Source: an uncultured Prevotellaceae bacterium
Lineage (GTDB): Bacteria; Bacteroidota; Bacteroidia; Bacteroidales; Bacteroidaceae
Direction: 5' to 3'
DNA length: 6,119 nt
Assembly: GCA_946413885.1 (NCBI GenBank)
Contig: CAMKMK010000138.1
Coordinates: 1 to 6,119 of the forward strand
Part shown: one piece after another, positions 6,046 through 6,119 of the stretch
How positions within the stretch are numbered: the first letter of the stretch is position 1
Layout: the number at the start of each line of letters is the position of its first letter
Notes under the pieces: model-generated
Seen by the model: only the letters and a program-made list of their open reading frames with translations
Databases searched by the model: none
Told to the model about the DNA's origin: nothing
Position numbers and translations under genes: made by a program

Positions 6046-6119
6046 GAAACTTGCTATTATAGAACATTGCTGTCCACTAAAAATCGCAAAGCGTTCTTTG
6101 GAATGATTGAAATATAGTT

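Noticed and set aside
5866..6117. Minus-strand frame open for 83 codons from the right edge to TAA at 5868-5866
   Set aside because: It is the exact codon-for-codon antisense of the lipoprotein-like frame, shows no motif I recognise, and has no visible start within the window. A gene entering from the right cannot be fully excluded.

Overview
The window looks like a chromosomal piece from a Bacteroidales bacterium (Bacteroides, Phocaeicola or Prevotella type). I infer this from a textbook Bacteroidetes promoter (TTTG, 19 bp, TAATTTTG) before the cardiolipin synthase gene, from genes that mostly lack a clear Shine-Dalgarno sequence, and from the gene content: exported glycosidases with lipoprotein or Sec signals. 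I cannot name a species.

Layout. Positions 1-1787 (minus strand) hold the first 595 codons of a DUF1680-type (GH127/GH146-like) beta-L-arabinofuranosidase lipoprotein, which runs off the left edge. It follows, with a 30-nt gap, a complete GH29 alpha-L-fucosidase gene (3275-1818, minus). The two probably form one operon read leftward from a promoter near 3346-3353. Positions 3276-3907 are a 632-nt noncoding stretch between divergent transcription units. It contains that promoter, several inverted repeats, an intrinsic terminator pointing left that has no gene in front of it, and the rightward promoter at 3839-3869. Positions 3908-5308 (plus) encode a cardiolipin synthase with two HKD motifs. 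Eleven nt later a small YqaA/DedA-like membrane protein follows (5320-5772), probably in the same operon. The right end (5773-6119) has a 14-bp palindrome and a very short lipoprotein-like reading frame (5938-6045) that may be a gene remnant.

How the parts fit. The minus-strand pair would act in the cell envelope, removing L-fucose and, probably, beta-L-arabinofuranose from complex glycans. No SusC/SusD or regulator lies inside the window, so the target polysaccharide cannot be assigned. The plus-strand pair concerns the inner membrane: anionic phospholipid synthesis plus a small membrane protein from a superfamily linked to lipid transport. The least explained part is the structured intergenic stretch at 3376-3560, which could carry the 3' part of a small RNA or an attenuator. 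I found no CRISPR array, tRNA, rRNA, insertion sequence or clear new multi-gene system.
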